Of a stretch of 38,586 nucleotides of DNA, positions 20,447-29,360 are shown in pieces. Location: NCBI GenBank assembly GCA_020721325.1, contig DYNA01000003.1:1-38586 (forward strand), given 5' to 3'. Made by a program: the position numbers and the translations under genes. The stretch's first letter is position 1. The number at the start of each line of letters is the position of its first letter. The notes under the pieces were generated by a model. That model was not told the DNA's origin, did no database searches, and saw only the letters and a list, made by a program, of their open reading frames with translations. The stretch comes from Paludibacter propionicigenes (GTDB lineage: Bacteria > Bacteroidota > Bacteroidia > Bacteroidales > JAIFNL01).

Positions 20447-20893
20447 ATAAGGATAATTCGGAAATAAAAACTTGTCGCATTTCTTTTTTTTGTTAAAAAT
20501 GATAAAAATTATGATGTGCAAGATTCAAAAAGATTTTTACTTTAAAAAGTAAATTTTATCAAAAAAAATCGAATTAACTATTATTTAATATTAAAATGAT
20601 TGAAAAAAGTTTTATTTTATTAAAAAAAGGTGTTTTTCAAAAAAATATTGTTTTTTTTGCTATTTTGAAAAAAAAATTGTAAATTTCGATTTTCTTTGTA
20701 AAAATTAAAAAATTAACATTTTTTAGGAATTTGTTTTCTTTTTTTTTTAATAATGGAAAAAAGTATTGAATTGAAAATTAAGGAATGGTTAAAAAAAGCA
20801 ATTTTATTTTGTCAAACTATTTTTTTATAAATCAAAAAATGAATAAATTGTTTATTTTTATGTTTTTAAAAAAAAGAAAAAGCGATATTTTTT

Positions 20894-22006
20894 ATGGAAA
20901 ATAATTTAATTACTATTGCCACGCGCTCAAAGGAAAGAGCTGAAATAATTGAACAGCGATTTTTAATTTTGGGAATAGCTTGCGAATTGGAAAAAGTAGA
21001 TACTTTAAATAATTTAATATCAGAGGCTTATGCTATAAAAATAAATCTGCCCAATGTTGAGCAAGCTGTTGATATTTTGCTCGAAATTAGGCAAGAATAT
21101 GGCAAGGACAGTTTAAATATGTACGATATAGCTAAAAAAGTGGAGAGAATCCTTGTTCCGATTGATTTTTCTGACAATTCGGAAAAAGTGGTGGGTTTTG
21201 CTTTGCAAATGGCTTCTGAATTGAATGCGGAGCTGATGTTGTTGAACGTTTTTAGTGTCCCAATTGTATCTAACTTGGTTCAAACCAATACTTTAGCTTA
21301 TAATATCGGTATGGATTTTTCTTTGAACGAGTTGAGTAGATTTCAAGAAGCTAAAATGCTTGATTTTAAAGAAAAAATGGAGTTGTTGTATCAGGAAAAA
21401 TTTTTGAAAACGAAAGTACAATATAAAGTGGTTCAAGGAAATACGGAAGATGAGATTTTACAAATTAGTCTTATGTATCGGTCGGGGGCAATCGTTTTGG
21501 GAATGCATGGTTCAGATGCCAGTTTTGAAAAAATTTTGGGTTCGGTAACCGAGAAAATTATTGAAAAAGCTCAGATTCCGGTTTTAGTAATTCCGGAGAA
21601 ATACAATTATTCTGAAGTTTATCAAATAACTGTTTTGTATGCGTTAAACCTTGAAATAGCTGATTATAAGGCAATTAAAAAACTTATTAATTTACTCTAT
21701 CCATTTAAACTTATTATAAAGTGTATTCATTTTTGCAAAAAAAATAATTCACCGGAGTTGGAGCAAAAATTAGTTGAGTTTCAAAATTATTTTCAAGAAA
21801 ATTATCCGCAGAGCAAAATTTTTTGTGAAATTATTTATTCTCACGACCCTAAAATTGCTATTTTAGACTATATTACTTCTCAAAAAATAGATATAGTTTC
21901 GTTGATAACGCACAAACGGACTATTTTTGAAAGCATTTACAATCCGAGTATTACAAAAAAAATATTGCAAAAAATTGAAATTCCGCTTTTAGTTTTTCAT
22001 ACTTAG
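20894..22006 (+). CDS. Universal stress protein (two UspA-like domains) with N-terminal DUF2007-like domain
   Basis: 370 aa; LITIATRSKERAEIIEQRFLILGIACELEKVDT resembles DUF2007; VERILVPIDFSDNSEKVVGFALQMASEL; VLGMHGSDASFEKILGSVTEKII carries G-2x-G-9x-G(S/T). Confidence 0.82.
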   Translation: MENNLITIATRSKERAEIIEQRFLILGIACELEKVDTLNNLISEAYAIKINLPNVEQAVDILLEIRQEYGKDSLNMYDIAKKVERILVPIDFSDNSEKVVGFALQMASELNAELMLLNVFSVPIVSNLVQTNTLAYNIGMDFSLNELSRFQEAKMLDFKEKMELLYQEKFLKTKVQYKVVQGNTEDEILQISLMYRSGAIVLGMHGSDASFEKILGSVTEKIIEKAQIPVLVIPEKYNYSEVYQITVLYALNLEIADYKAIKKLINLLYPFKLIIKCIHFCKKNNSPELEQKLVEFQNYFQENYPQSKIFCEIIYSHDPKIAILDYITSQKIDIVSLITHKRTIFESIYNPSITKKILQKIEIPLLVFHT

Positions 22007-22353
22007 CTCAATATAAGCAGTTTATAGATTTTTATAAGAACGAAAATTTTATTTTTTTGTAGAAAATTGAAATTAAATTTTATACTTTCATATTTTTTTG
22101 TAGATTTACATTCGCTTTTGTGAATGATTTTTAGAAATAACTTTTTATAAAGTACTGAATTTCAATTGTTTTTATAGAAAAAGCTTTTTTTTTAGTTTAA
22201 TTTTTTTTTTATAAAATAGAAAAAATAAAAATGTTTGTTTTTTTTAGAAAAAAAATTTAAAAAAGTAAAAGATTTAATTTTTGCAACAAAATAAAAATCA
22301 ATTGTTTAAAAGTAGTGTTTTATGAAAAAAAAATAAATAAAAGATAAAAAAGT

Positions 22354-24573
22354 GTGATGATGCATAGAAAACTCAAATTTATAAGTTTCTTTATTTTATT
22401 GGTATTTTTTACTAATTTTTTAACGATTGCTCAGCAGCTAAATTCGGAGCAAAAAGCAAAAGCCGACTCGCTCGATAATGCTGCAACCGATTTAATTTAT
22501 CAAGGCTTGTTCGATGGCGCAGTAGAAAATTTGTTTGAAGTAGGAAAAATTTATTACAAAGCAAAAAATTTAACAAAAGCGACCGAGTTTTTTGAAAAAG
22601 CAAAAAAATTGGGCAAAAATACCGGAAACAGCCAGCGACAAGTTAAAATAAACAATTATTTAACTCAAATTTACCACGACAACGGCGATTTTGAAAGTGC
22701 TTTGGGCATTTACAAAGACAATTTACTTTTCTACCAAAAAAATGGTCAGAAAAAAAATGAAGCCGAAGAAATGTTGAAGATTTCCGATGCTTTAGCAGCC
22801 ATCGAACGCACTCCCGAAGCCATTCAAAATGGCGAACAAGCCCTAAAAATTGCCGAACAAACCAAAGACTCGGCTCTGATTTTCGATTGTTTTTTAAACT
22901 TAGCCGACAATTATAAAAAGGTGAATAACGACGGCAAATATAAGTACTATATCAATCGTATTCAGCAATTTAACTATTCAAAATATAAAAATATTGACGT
23001 TTCGGCAGAAGACCCTGAAAAACTCCAAAGGCTCAAAGAATACAACCAACGCGAAAAACGCAAAAAAGCCGACCTTCTGGCGCAAATGGACTCACTTTCG
23101 AAAGCACGTGAAAAAACGCTTGCCGACACTCAAGAAGAAAGCGAGCTAAAAGATGCACGAATCAAGCAGCAAAATATTATTCGCAATTTTATCATTGCCA
23201 TATTATTTATTGTTTTTTTATTTTCCATTCTTTTCTTTTATCAAAATCAACAGCGAAAAAAAGCGAATATTTTGTTAGAAGCTCAAAATGTGGAGATTAA
23301 CAAACAAAAAATTGAACTCGAACGTCTTTCGATTGTAGCCAGTGGAACGGACAATGCGGTAATGATTATGGACGCCGAAGGCAATTTTGAATGGGTAAAT
23401 GAAAGCTATACGCGCCTTTTCGGAATGAGCCTCGACCAGTTGGTAAACACAAAAAGTAAAAATATTATCGGGCAAAACACACCGACTGATGTTAAAAATT
23501 TGATTTTGGAAGGAATAAAAGATAGAAAAACCGTAAGTTACAATCTAACCACGCAAACGCCTAAGGGCAAAAGCATTACGGTTCAAGCCACCATAACTCC
23601 CATACTCAATGCCGAAGGAAATATTAGCAAATTGATAGCCATCGACTCCGACATTACAAAAATAGTAGAAGCCGAAGCCGAAATCAAGCGACAAGCATTT
23701 GAAATTATGCAAAAATCGGAAGAATTGCAACTCATTAATCACCAATTAGACGCTCAAAATAAGCACATTACAGGCAGTATAACTTATGCACGCAACATTC
23801 AAAACGCCATAATGCCTTCAAAAGTAGAAATGAACCATTTCTTTGAAACATTTTTAATTTACAAACCCAAAGACATCGTTTCGGGCGATTTTGCATGGTT
23901 TTCAAAAATTGAAAAAAGCGAAAATCACAAAGCTTACTGTTTTGTTGCCATAGTCGATTGCACCGGACATGGAGTTCCCGGCGCATTTATGTCGATGATA
24001 GGCAGCCGATTACTCAACGAAATAGTAAACGAAAAACGAATTTTAGACCCTGCCGAAGTTCTCGAACTACTCAATTTAGGTGTTCAAACGGCTTTGCGCC
24101 AAAAAGATACCGATAACAATGACGGCATGGACGTTTGTTTGTGCAGGTTAGAAAACGTAGAAACACCCGAAAACTTAGACAAAAACAAAGGCGAAGACCG
24201 AAAAATTTTAGTAACCTTTTCGGGAGCAAAACGCCCATTATTTTATTTTAAAGAACAAGACGAAATAGAAACCATACGCGGCGATAGAAAATCCATTGGC
24301 GGAGTTCGTTCCAAACGCAGCTCAATCAATTTTACAAATACCGAATTACTTTTGAAAAAAGGTGATTTGCTTTATTTAACCACCGATGGAATGATAGACC
24401 AAAACGGCATAGACCGTAAACGTTTCGGTTCATCACGTTTTATTGAAGTTTTGGCACAAATGCGCCATTCCGACCTCGAACAGCAAGGGAAAGCTTTGGA
24501 AGAAGCATTGCGACAATACCAAGACAAAGAAGAACAACGCGATGATATAACGGTTATGGGAATTAGACTTTAA
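22354..24573 (+). CDS. Membrane TPR-PAS-PP2C (SpoIIE-type) protein phosphatase, SiaA/RsbU-like
   Basis: 739 aa; signal/TM N-terminus, TPR region, TM (FIIAILFIVFLFSILFFYQNQ), PAS (VASGTDNAVMIMDAEGNFEWVNESYTRLFGMS), SpoIIE phosphatase (KPKDIVSGDFAWF, AIVDCTGHGVPGAFMSMIGSRLLNEIV, LYLTTDGMIDQNG, DDITVMGIRL). Confidence 0.9.
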   Translation: MMMHRKLKFISFFILLVFFTNFLTIAQQLNSEQKAKADSLDNAATDLIYQGLFDGAVENLFEVGKIYYKAKNLTKATEFFEKAKKLGKNTGNSQRQVKINNYLTQIYHDNGDFESALGIYKDNLLFYQKNGQKKNEAEEMLKISDALAAIERTPEAIQNGEQALKIAEQTKDSALIFDCFLNLADNYKKVNNDGKYKYYINRIQQFNYSKYKNIDVSAEDPEKLQRLKEYNQREKRKKADLLAQMDSLSKAREKTLADTQEESELKDARIKQQNIIRNFIIAILFIVFLFSILFFYQNQQRKKANILLEAQNVEINKQKIELERLSIVASGTDNAVMIMDAEGNFEWVNESYTRLFGMSLDQLVNTKSKNIIGQNTPTDVKNLILEGIKDRKTVSYNLTTQTPKGKSITVQATITPILNAEGNISKLIAIDSDITKIVEAEAEIKRQAFEIMQKSEELQLINHQLDAQNKHITGSITYARNIQNAIMPSKVEMNHFFETFLIYKPKDIVSGDFAWFSKIEKSENHKAYCFVAIVDCTGHGVPGAFMSMIGSRLLNEIVNEKRILDPAEVLELLNLGVQTALRQKDTDNNDGMDVCLCRLENVETPENLDKNKGEDRKILVTFSGAKRPLFYFKEQDEIETIRGDRKSIGGVRSKRSSINFTNTELLLKKGDLLYLTTDGMIDQNGIDRKRFGSSRFIEVLAQMRHSDLEQQGKALEEALRQYQDKEEQRDDITVMGIRL

Positions 24574-24632
24574 TAACATGAAGAATTATTTTTGTAAAAA
24601 AAAAAAAATAAACCCTTTTTTTTTAAAATAAT

Positions 24633-24663
24633 TTTGTTGAATAAAAATTAAAGAATATATTTG
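24633..24663 (+). promoter_or_regulatory. Candidate Bacteroidota promoter upstream of siaB (-33 TTTG, N19, -7 TATATTTG)
   Basis: TTTG 24633-24636, 19-nt spacer, TATATTTG 24656-24663: exact match to TTTG-N19-TAnnTTTG. Confidence 0.7.
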
Positions 24664-24698
24664 CATTATAAAAAAGTTGAATATAAAAATATAGAAAA

Positions 24699-25265
24699 TT
24701 GGAAGCAAACCATTTGGAAAAAAAGCCACTCGAAACAAATAAATTTGACTTATTCAAATACCACAGTTTGTTTAATCAAAATGTCCAAATTTCGTATAAA
24801 GGACCTTTTGAAAGTAAAGTACTTTCTGTTTTAGGAAATTACATAAAATTTACCATAGGTAAAAATCCGAAAGCAAGCAAAAAAATATTCAATATTTTTA
24901 TAGAACTTGCTCAAAATATCGCACACTATTCAGCCGAAAAAAACCTTTTTGGCGTAGAAGAAGGTGTTGGGAGTTTGGTAATAGCCGAATACTCTGATTA
25001 TTACGCATTTTCAACGGGCAATATAGTAAAAAATGAAGACGTTATCGTTATAATTGAAAAGATAGAACTTATCAATTCGCTTGATAGAGAACAACTTAGA
25101 GAATATAAACGAGTTCAGCGCAATTTACCCCAACGCGAAAAAGGAAATGCCAACATTGGCTTAATTCAAGTAGCCCTAACTTCGGCAAATCCTTTGGACA
25201 TTGAAGTAACTTTAATAGACGACAAATATTCGTTTTTTGCCATAACCGTTAAAGTAGATAAGTAA
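24699..25265 (+). CDS. siaB: SiaB family protein kinase (TTG start in this call)
   Basis: 188 aa; NIFIELAQNIAHYSAEKN...GVGSLVIAEYSDYYAFSTGNIVKNEDV...NIGLIQVALTSANPLDIEVTLIDDKYSFFAI is typical of the SiaB/DUF6272 family; next to siaC. Confidence 0.82.
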   Translation: MEANHLEKKPLETNKFDLFKYHSLFNQNVQISYKGPFESKVLSVLGNYIKFTIGKNPKASKKIFNIFIELAQNIAHYSAEKNLFGVEEGVGSLVIAEYSDYYAFSTGNIVKNEDVIVIIEKIELINSLDREQLREYKRVQRNLPQREKGNANIGLIQVALTSANPLDIEVTLIDDKYSFFAITVKVDK

Positions 25266-25292
25266 AAAATAATCATTAAAATATTTTTTTAA

Positions 25293-25712
25293 ATGGAAAA
25301 TTTAATAGTTGAAGGTTCTCATGGAGTTTATTTTGTTCCATACGTAAATTTCAACGCCGAAACCGGTGAATGTGAGCTTGCCGGAGAGTCGTATTTAGAA
25401 GATACTGTATTGTTTTACAACCCATTGCTTGAATGGCTCGAAAACTATATCAATAAAAAACGAGAAGCCATAAAGTTTAACATAAAGCTAACTTATTTTA
25501 ATACAAGCTCTTCGCGTTGTTTGCTTGATATATTAAATTTACTCAAAGACTATGAAGACGAAGGCGGAGAAATAATAGTAAATTGGTATTACGACGAAGA
25601 AGATATGGACATGCAAGAAGAAATTGAAGACTACGAAATTGATACCGGACTTCATATTCATCTGATACCCGATGCCAATTTGGCAAAACACGAAGACGAA
25701 GAAATGGATTAA
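25293..25712 (+). CDS. siaC: SiaC family regulatory phosphoprotein (DUF1987)
   Basis: 139 aa; FNAETGECELAGESYLEDTVLFYNPLLEWLENYI...IKLTYFNTSSSRCLLDILNLLKDYEDEGGEIIVNWYYDEEDMDMQEEIEDY. Confidence 0.87.
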   Translation: MENLIVEGSHGVYFVPYVNFNAETGECELAGESYLEDTVLFYNPLLEWLENYINKKREAIKFNIKLTYFNTSSSRCLLDILNLLKDYEDEGGEIIVNWYYDEEDMDMQEEIEDYEIDTGLHIHLIPDANLAKHEDEEMD

Positions 25713-25726
25713 TTTTTTTAGTACAA

Positions 25727-25915
25727 ATGAACAATTTAGACCGAGATGATTTAATTTGTAACTGCATGGGCGTTACAAAAGGCGAAATTATTGATGCCAT
25801 AAAAAGCAAAAATTTAATTACGGTTCAAGATGTGAGCGATGAAACGGGCGCAGGTACTGGTTGTCATTCGTGTTTTGAAGATATTGAAGACATTTTGAAA
25901 GAAGTAAATCGATAA
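25727..25915 (+). CDS. BFD-like [2Fe-2S]-binding protein
   Basis: 62 aa; DLICNCMGVTKGEIIDAIKSKNLITVQDVSDETGAGTGCHSCFEDIEDIL: CxC...CxxC spacing of the Fer2_BFD domain. Confidence 0.85.
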   Translation: MNNLDRDDLICNCMGVTKGEIIDAIKSKNLITVQDVSDETGAGTGCHSCFEDIEDILKEVNR

Positions 25916-25962
25916 TTTTTTTCTTTTTTTGTAAAAAAAATAAAATTTTAAAAAAAGAAAAT

Positions 25963-26003
25963 AAAAAACCTTCAAATTTTAAAAAAAATATTGAAGGTTT
26001 TTT
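25963..26003. terminator. Bidirectional intrinsic terminator between the convergent sia cluster and the TIR-LRR-LETM1 operon
   Basis: 13-bp perfect inverted repeat AAAAAACCTTCAA (25963-25975) / TTGAAGGTTTTTT (25991-26003) with A-tract 5' and T-tract 3', placed between convergent stops. Confidence 0.85.
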
Positions 26004-26006
26004 TAT

Positions 26007-27293
26007 TTATTTATTTTTTACATCTGTTTCATTTTCATCTAAATATGCACTTGGATAAAGTAAATTTTTAGGAATAATTTTTAGCAGAAGCGGCAAAGTA
26101 ATAAAACTTCCGGGCAATAAAACGATTACAAGCATAGGAATGGTTTTTAAAATGTCCAAAATTTGCTTTTTCATTGTTTCACTTTCTTCGGCAGTTAAAT
26201 CGCTTTTTACCGATTTTGTTAGCAAAGCCATCAATTCTTTGCTTTCGCTAAACTCCTTACCCAATTTCTTTTTGTTATTTTCAATTGTTTTTTTCAAACT
26301 GCCAATAAATCGGTTGCTTACCAATTCGAAGCTTTTTTTTCCTTGCAGATAAGGTACTCGTTGCCAATTGTTTAGCACAAAAGATTCTACAGCCATTAGA
26401 CTATCGTTCAATTCTTCTTGCGAAAGCCCCAATTTATGGGTTAAATCGCGCAAAAATTTCAGTTCATAAGCCTCTACATCTTTGTCTGCCCAAACGGCTA
26501 TAACGGCTATTTCTAAAATGTATTTCTTTAATAACCAAGAAGATATATTGTTCAAATGAATATTTGACAATTTGGGCGGATAATGTAAATATTCTTTGGC
26601 TATTTCATAATTTTCTTTAGAAAGTTTAGAAGATTGCAAAATGAGATTGTAAAACTGAATTTCATTTTCTTCGAGTTTATTATCGGCATTTATGGCTATC
26701 GAAATGATTTGCAAAATAATCATAAAAACATTTTCGCGCTCTTCTTTTATCGCAGCATTTATTTTTAAGTTCTTATTTCTGAGCCAGATAGAGAAATAAA
26801 TTATGTCCACAAACAACAAACTGTTCAGAAAAAAACTTGCCCAAAAATTATCGAACGAAGTACGAAGCGAAAGCTGTTTTTCAATAAAATTTTCTACTTT
26901 TTTTGTCTGATTACTTTTTTTGTAAAACAAATTGTAAAAAATACTTCCTGAAAATTCGGGAAATAAAAATTTGTAAAAATGTTTTATTTCGTCAAGCATT
27001 TGTTTCTGGCTAAGTTCCGATTTATCAAAGAGTTTACTGCAAAGCAGCAAACTTTCGGTCATCGAAAGCTTGATTAGCTCTTGACTGGATAGCTCTTCAA
27101 TTTTTGGAGTTTTTATTTCGGGCAAATACAATGGATGTCCGTAGATAAAGCCCGTGGGCTGTATCATTTCGTACAACAAAATTTCATCGGTATCAACTGC
27201 ACTTCTACTAATTTTCAGTTCATTAGGAGTTTCAGCTATGTATTTGTCTCTGTTTTTTAAATATTTATCTAACCAACCTTTATCACTATACAT
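26007..27293 (-). CDS. TerB-like / LETM1-related protein (resembles 'LETM1-related biofilm-associated protein')
   Basis: 428 aa; two acidic helical segments (IISIAINADNKLEENEIQFYNLILQSSKL; AVIAVWADKDVEAYELKFLRDLTHKLGL) like TerB repeats; C-terminal LKTIPMLVIVLLPGSFITLPLLLKIIPKNLLYPSAY like the LETM1 domain. Confidence 0.75.
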   Translation of the reverse strand: MYSDKGWLDKYLKNRDKYIAETPNELKISRSAVDTDEILLYEMIQPTGFIYGHPLYLPEIKTPKIEELSSQELIKLSMTESLLLCSKLFDKSELSQKQMLDEIKHFYKFLFPEFSGSIFYNLFYKKSNQTKKVENFIEKQLSLRTSFDNFWASFFLNSLLFVDIIYFSIWLRNKNLKINAAIKEERENVFMIILQIISIAINADNKLEENEIQFYNLILQSSKLSKENYEIAKEYLHYPPKLSNIHLNNISSWLLKKYILEIAVIAVWADKDVEAYELKFLRDLTHKLGLSQEELNDSLMAVESFVLNNWQRVPYLQGKKSFELVSNRFIGSLKKTIENNKKKLGKEFSESKELMALLTKSVKSDLTAEESETMKKQILDILKTIPMLVIVLLPGSFITLPLLLKIIPKNLLYPSAYLDENETDVKNK

Positions 27294-27305
27294 ATTTGAA
27301 AAATT

Positions 27306-29333
27306 TTAATATTGAATTTGAATTTTGGGCAAAAGTAATGCTATTTTTTCACGTTCTTCTGTATTAATTGGATTATTTTTTAGAACCAAATAAACCAAAT
27401 TATTTAAGTTTATAATTTCTTGTGGAAGAGTTTCTAATTTGTTGCCTTCGAGATACAACGTTAGAAGGCTTTGTTGCTGAACAATTTCAGTTGGCAAAAC
27501 TTCCATATTATTATTTTCTAAATATAAATTTTCCAAAGCAAAATTTGCATTGAGCAATTCGATGGTTTTTGAAAAATTAAGATTTTTACAAGCATTTAAT
27601 TTTAAGGTTTTTAGCTGTTTCATTTTATACAAAATTTCCGGCAATTCGGTTATAGTAGAATCGGAAAGTTCAAAAATAGTCAATCCTTTTAAATTGAGGA
27701 ATTCTTTCGACACATCGCTAAAAAATTTTCCATGAATTAAAAGGGAGCTTAAATTTGTCGCTTTTTTTAATTTTAGAATTGATGAATTTAGATGTTCGAT
27801 ACTGCTGGTTTGCAATTTTACAACCAATAAGTTTTCATATTTCAAATTTGCTTTTGGAAATTGTGCAAATGTAAAATCGTCTATGTACAAAACCAAGAGT
27901 TTGTTGAAAATACGTAGTTCGTTTGAAAAGCTATTTATTTGATTATTAGATATATCCAAGTAAGTTAGCGAAGGCAAAAAGCTTAATATTTCCGGAAAAT
28001 GAACGAAATGGTTGTAGCTCAAATCCAAATTGCTTAGCTTTGGAAGCCGCGCAAATTCAAGGAAAAGTTCGGATATTTTATTGTTCGATAAATTCAAATG
28101 ACTTAAACTGTTGAGTTGCGAAAGGGAATTTGGAATAGTGGAAATTTGATTTTTACTGATATTGAGAAAACGCAATTCTTGAAAATTTCCAAAATTTTCA
28201 GGTAAATTTTGTATCCTGTTTTTTTCTAAATTTAACCGAAATAGTTTTGACAGATTTTCAAAATTATTGGGCAATTCAACCAATTTATTTTCTGAAATAT
28301 CTAAATGTGTTAATTCTGCAAGCATTGAAAAATACATCGGTAACCTGCTAATGAGATTGTTAGACAAATTCAATGTTTTTAAATTCACTAAATTGGCAAA
28401 AGATTCAGGTAAAACTTCTATTTTATTATAGCTTAAATCGAGATATTTTAAAAGAGTTAAATTTGAAATTGCTTCTGGTAAATTTTCTATTTTGCAATTA
28501 CTCAAATCTAAATAGTTCAGTTTTGTAAGCTCAAAAACTTCTTTAAGTTCTTTATTATCAATGGATTTTGTAATTTTAATTCCGGTCAGAGCATTCCAAT
28601 ATTCTTTGGGAATGCTATCGAGTGTGCTAACGCTTATTTTTATTTCCGATAAATTTTTTAATTCTTTTAGTTTTGAAAAAGCATCGTCCCAATCAATAAT
28701 TTCTGTTCCTATCAAATTGATACTCAGTAAGTTTTTGCATTTACTCACTTCTATCGGAAGACGAACTATTTCGGTATAAGACAAATTCAAGCTATCAATT
28801 TCCAAATAATTCAAACGTCCGTATTCGTTGTAAATATTTTTTCGCTTAGCTATTTCGCGTGTAACTTTATCAAAAACAGCCGTTTCCATTTTTGTTTGCA
28901 TTTTATTAGCCAGTTTGAGTGCTTTATTGAGCAAAGCCAAAGATTTCTCTTTCTCCTTCAAATTCAGCAACATAGCTTCATTGGCAATTGCCTCTTTTTC
29001 GCGAGCTTTTTGCAATTGCAAAAGGGCTTCTTGAGCTTGAATTTTAGCTTTTTCGGCTTCTTCAAGAGCCAAATTGCGTGCTTCTTGGTCTTGCCTAATT
29101 TTAATTCGGCATTTTTCTTTCCATTCAGAAAGTTCAGTTTTTTGAGCTTCGCTTTGCGCAAAATGCTCTTTTATCATATCAAATTGTTCAAATGCGTCCA
29201 AATAATTTCCTGTAAAATATTCTTTTTTGGCGTTTTCAAAATATTTATTGTAATCTTTTTCCGTAAATTGAGCGGTTGCAAGTTGAACTAAAAATATAAA
29301 TACTAAAAATAATATACTTTTTTTTGCTTTCAT
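27306..29333 (-). CDS. Signal-peptide leucine-rich-repeat protein with N-terminal helical/coiled-coil region
   Basis: 675 aa; MKAKKSILFLVFIFLVQLATAQ signal peptide; TPR-like/coiled-coil aa ~25-170; many 23-residue LRRs (LKYLDLSYNKIEVLPESFANLVNLKTLNLSNNLISRLP...). Confidence 0.9.
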   Translation of the reverse strand: MKAKKSILFLVFIFLVQLATAQFTEKDYNKYFENAKKEYFTGNYLDAFEQFDMIKEHFAQSEAQKTELSEWKEKCRIKIRQDQEARNLALEEAEKAKIQAQEALLQLQKAREKEAIANEAMLLNLKEKEKSLALLNKALKLANKMQTKMETAVFDKVTREIAKRKNIYNEYGRLNYLEIDSLNLSYTEIVRLPIEVSKCKNLLSINLIGTEIIDWDDAFSKLKELKNLSEIKISVSTLDSIPKEYWNALTGIKITKSIDNKELKEVFELTKLNYLDLSNCKIENLPEAISNLTLLKYLDLSYNKIEVLPESFANLVNLKTLNLSNNLISRLPMYFSMLAELTHLDISENKLVELPNNFENLSKLFRLNLEKNRIQNLPENFGNFQELRFLNISKNQISTIPNSLSQLNSLSHLNLSNNKISELFLEFARLPKLSNLDLSYNHFVHFPEILSFLPSLTYLDISNNQINSFSNELRIFNKLLVLYIDDFTFAQFPKANLKYENLLVVKLQTSSIEHLNSSILKLKKATNLSSLLIHGKFFSDVSKEFLNLKGLTIFELSDSTITELPEILYKMKQLKTLKLNACKNLNFSKTIELLNANFALENLYLENNNMEVLPTEIVQQQSLLTLYLEGNKLETLPQEIINLNNLVYLVLKNNPINTEEREKIALLLPKIQIQY

Positions 29334-29360
29334 TTTTTTCTATTTTTTTTACAAAAAAAA

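Noticed and set aside
22109-22126. Small hairpin CATTCGC-TTTT-GTGAATG downstream of the usp gene as a terminator
   Set aside because: Stem contains a wobble, about 100 nt past the stop, and the T tract is short; too weak to call.
28896-29291. 131-aa plus-strand ORF over the LRR protein N-terminus
   Set aside because: Phe/Leu/Ser-rich reverse complement of the E/K/A-rich coiled coil; spurious.
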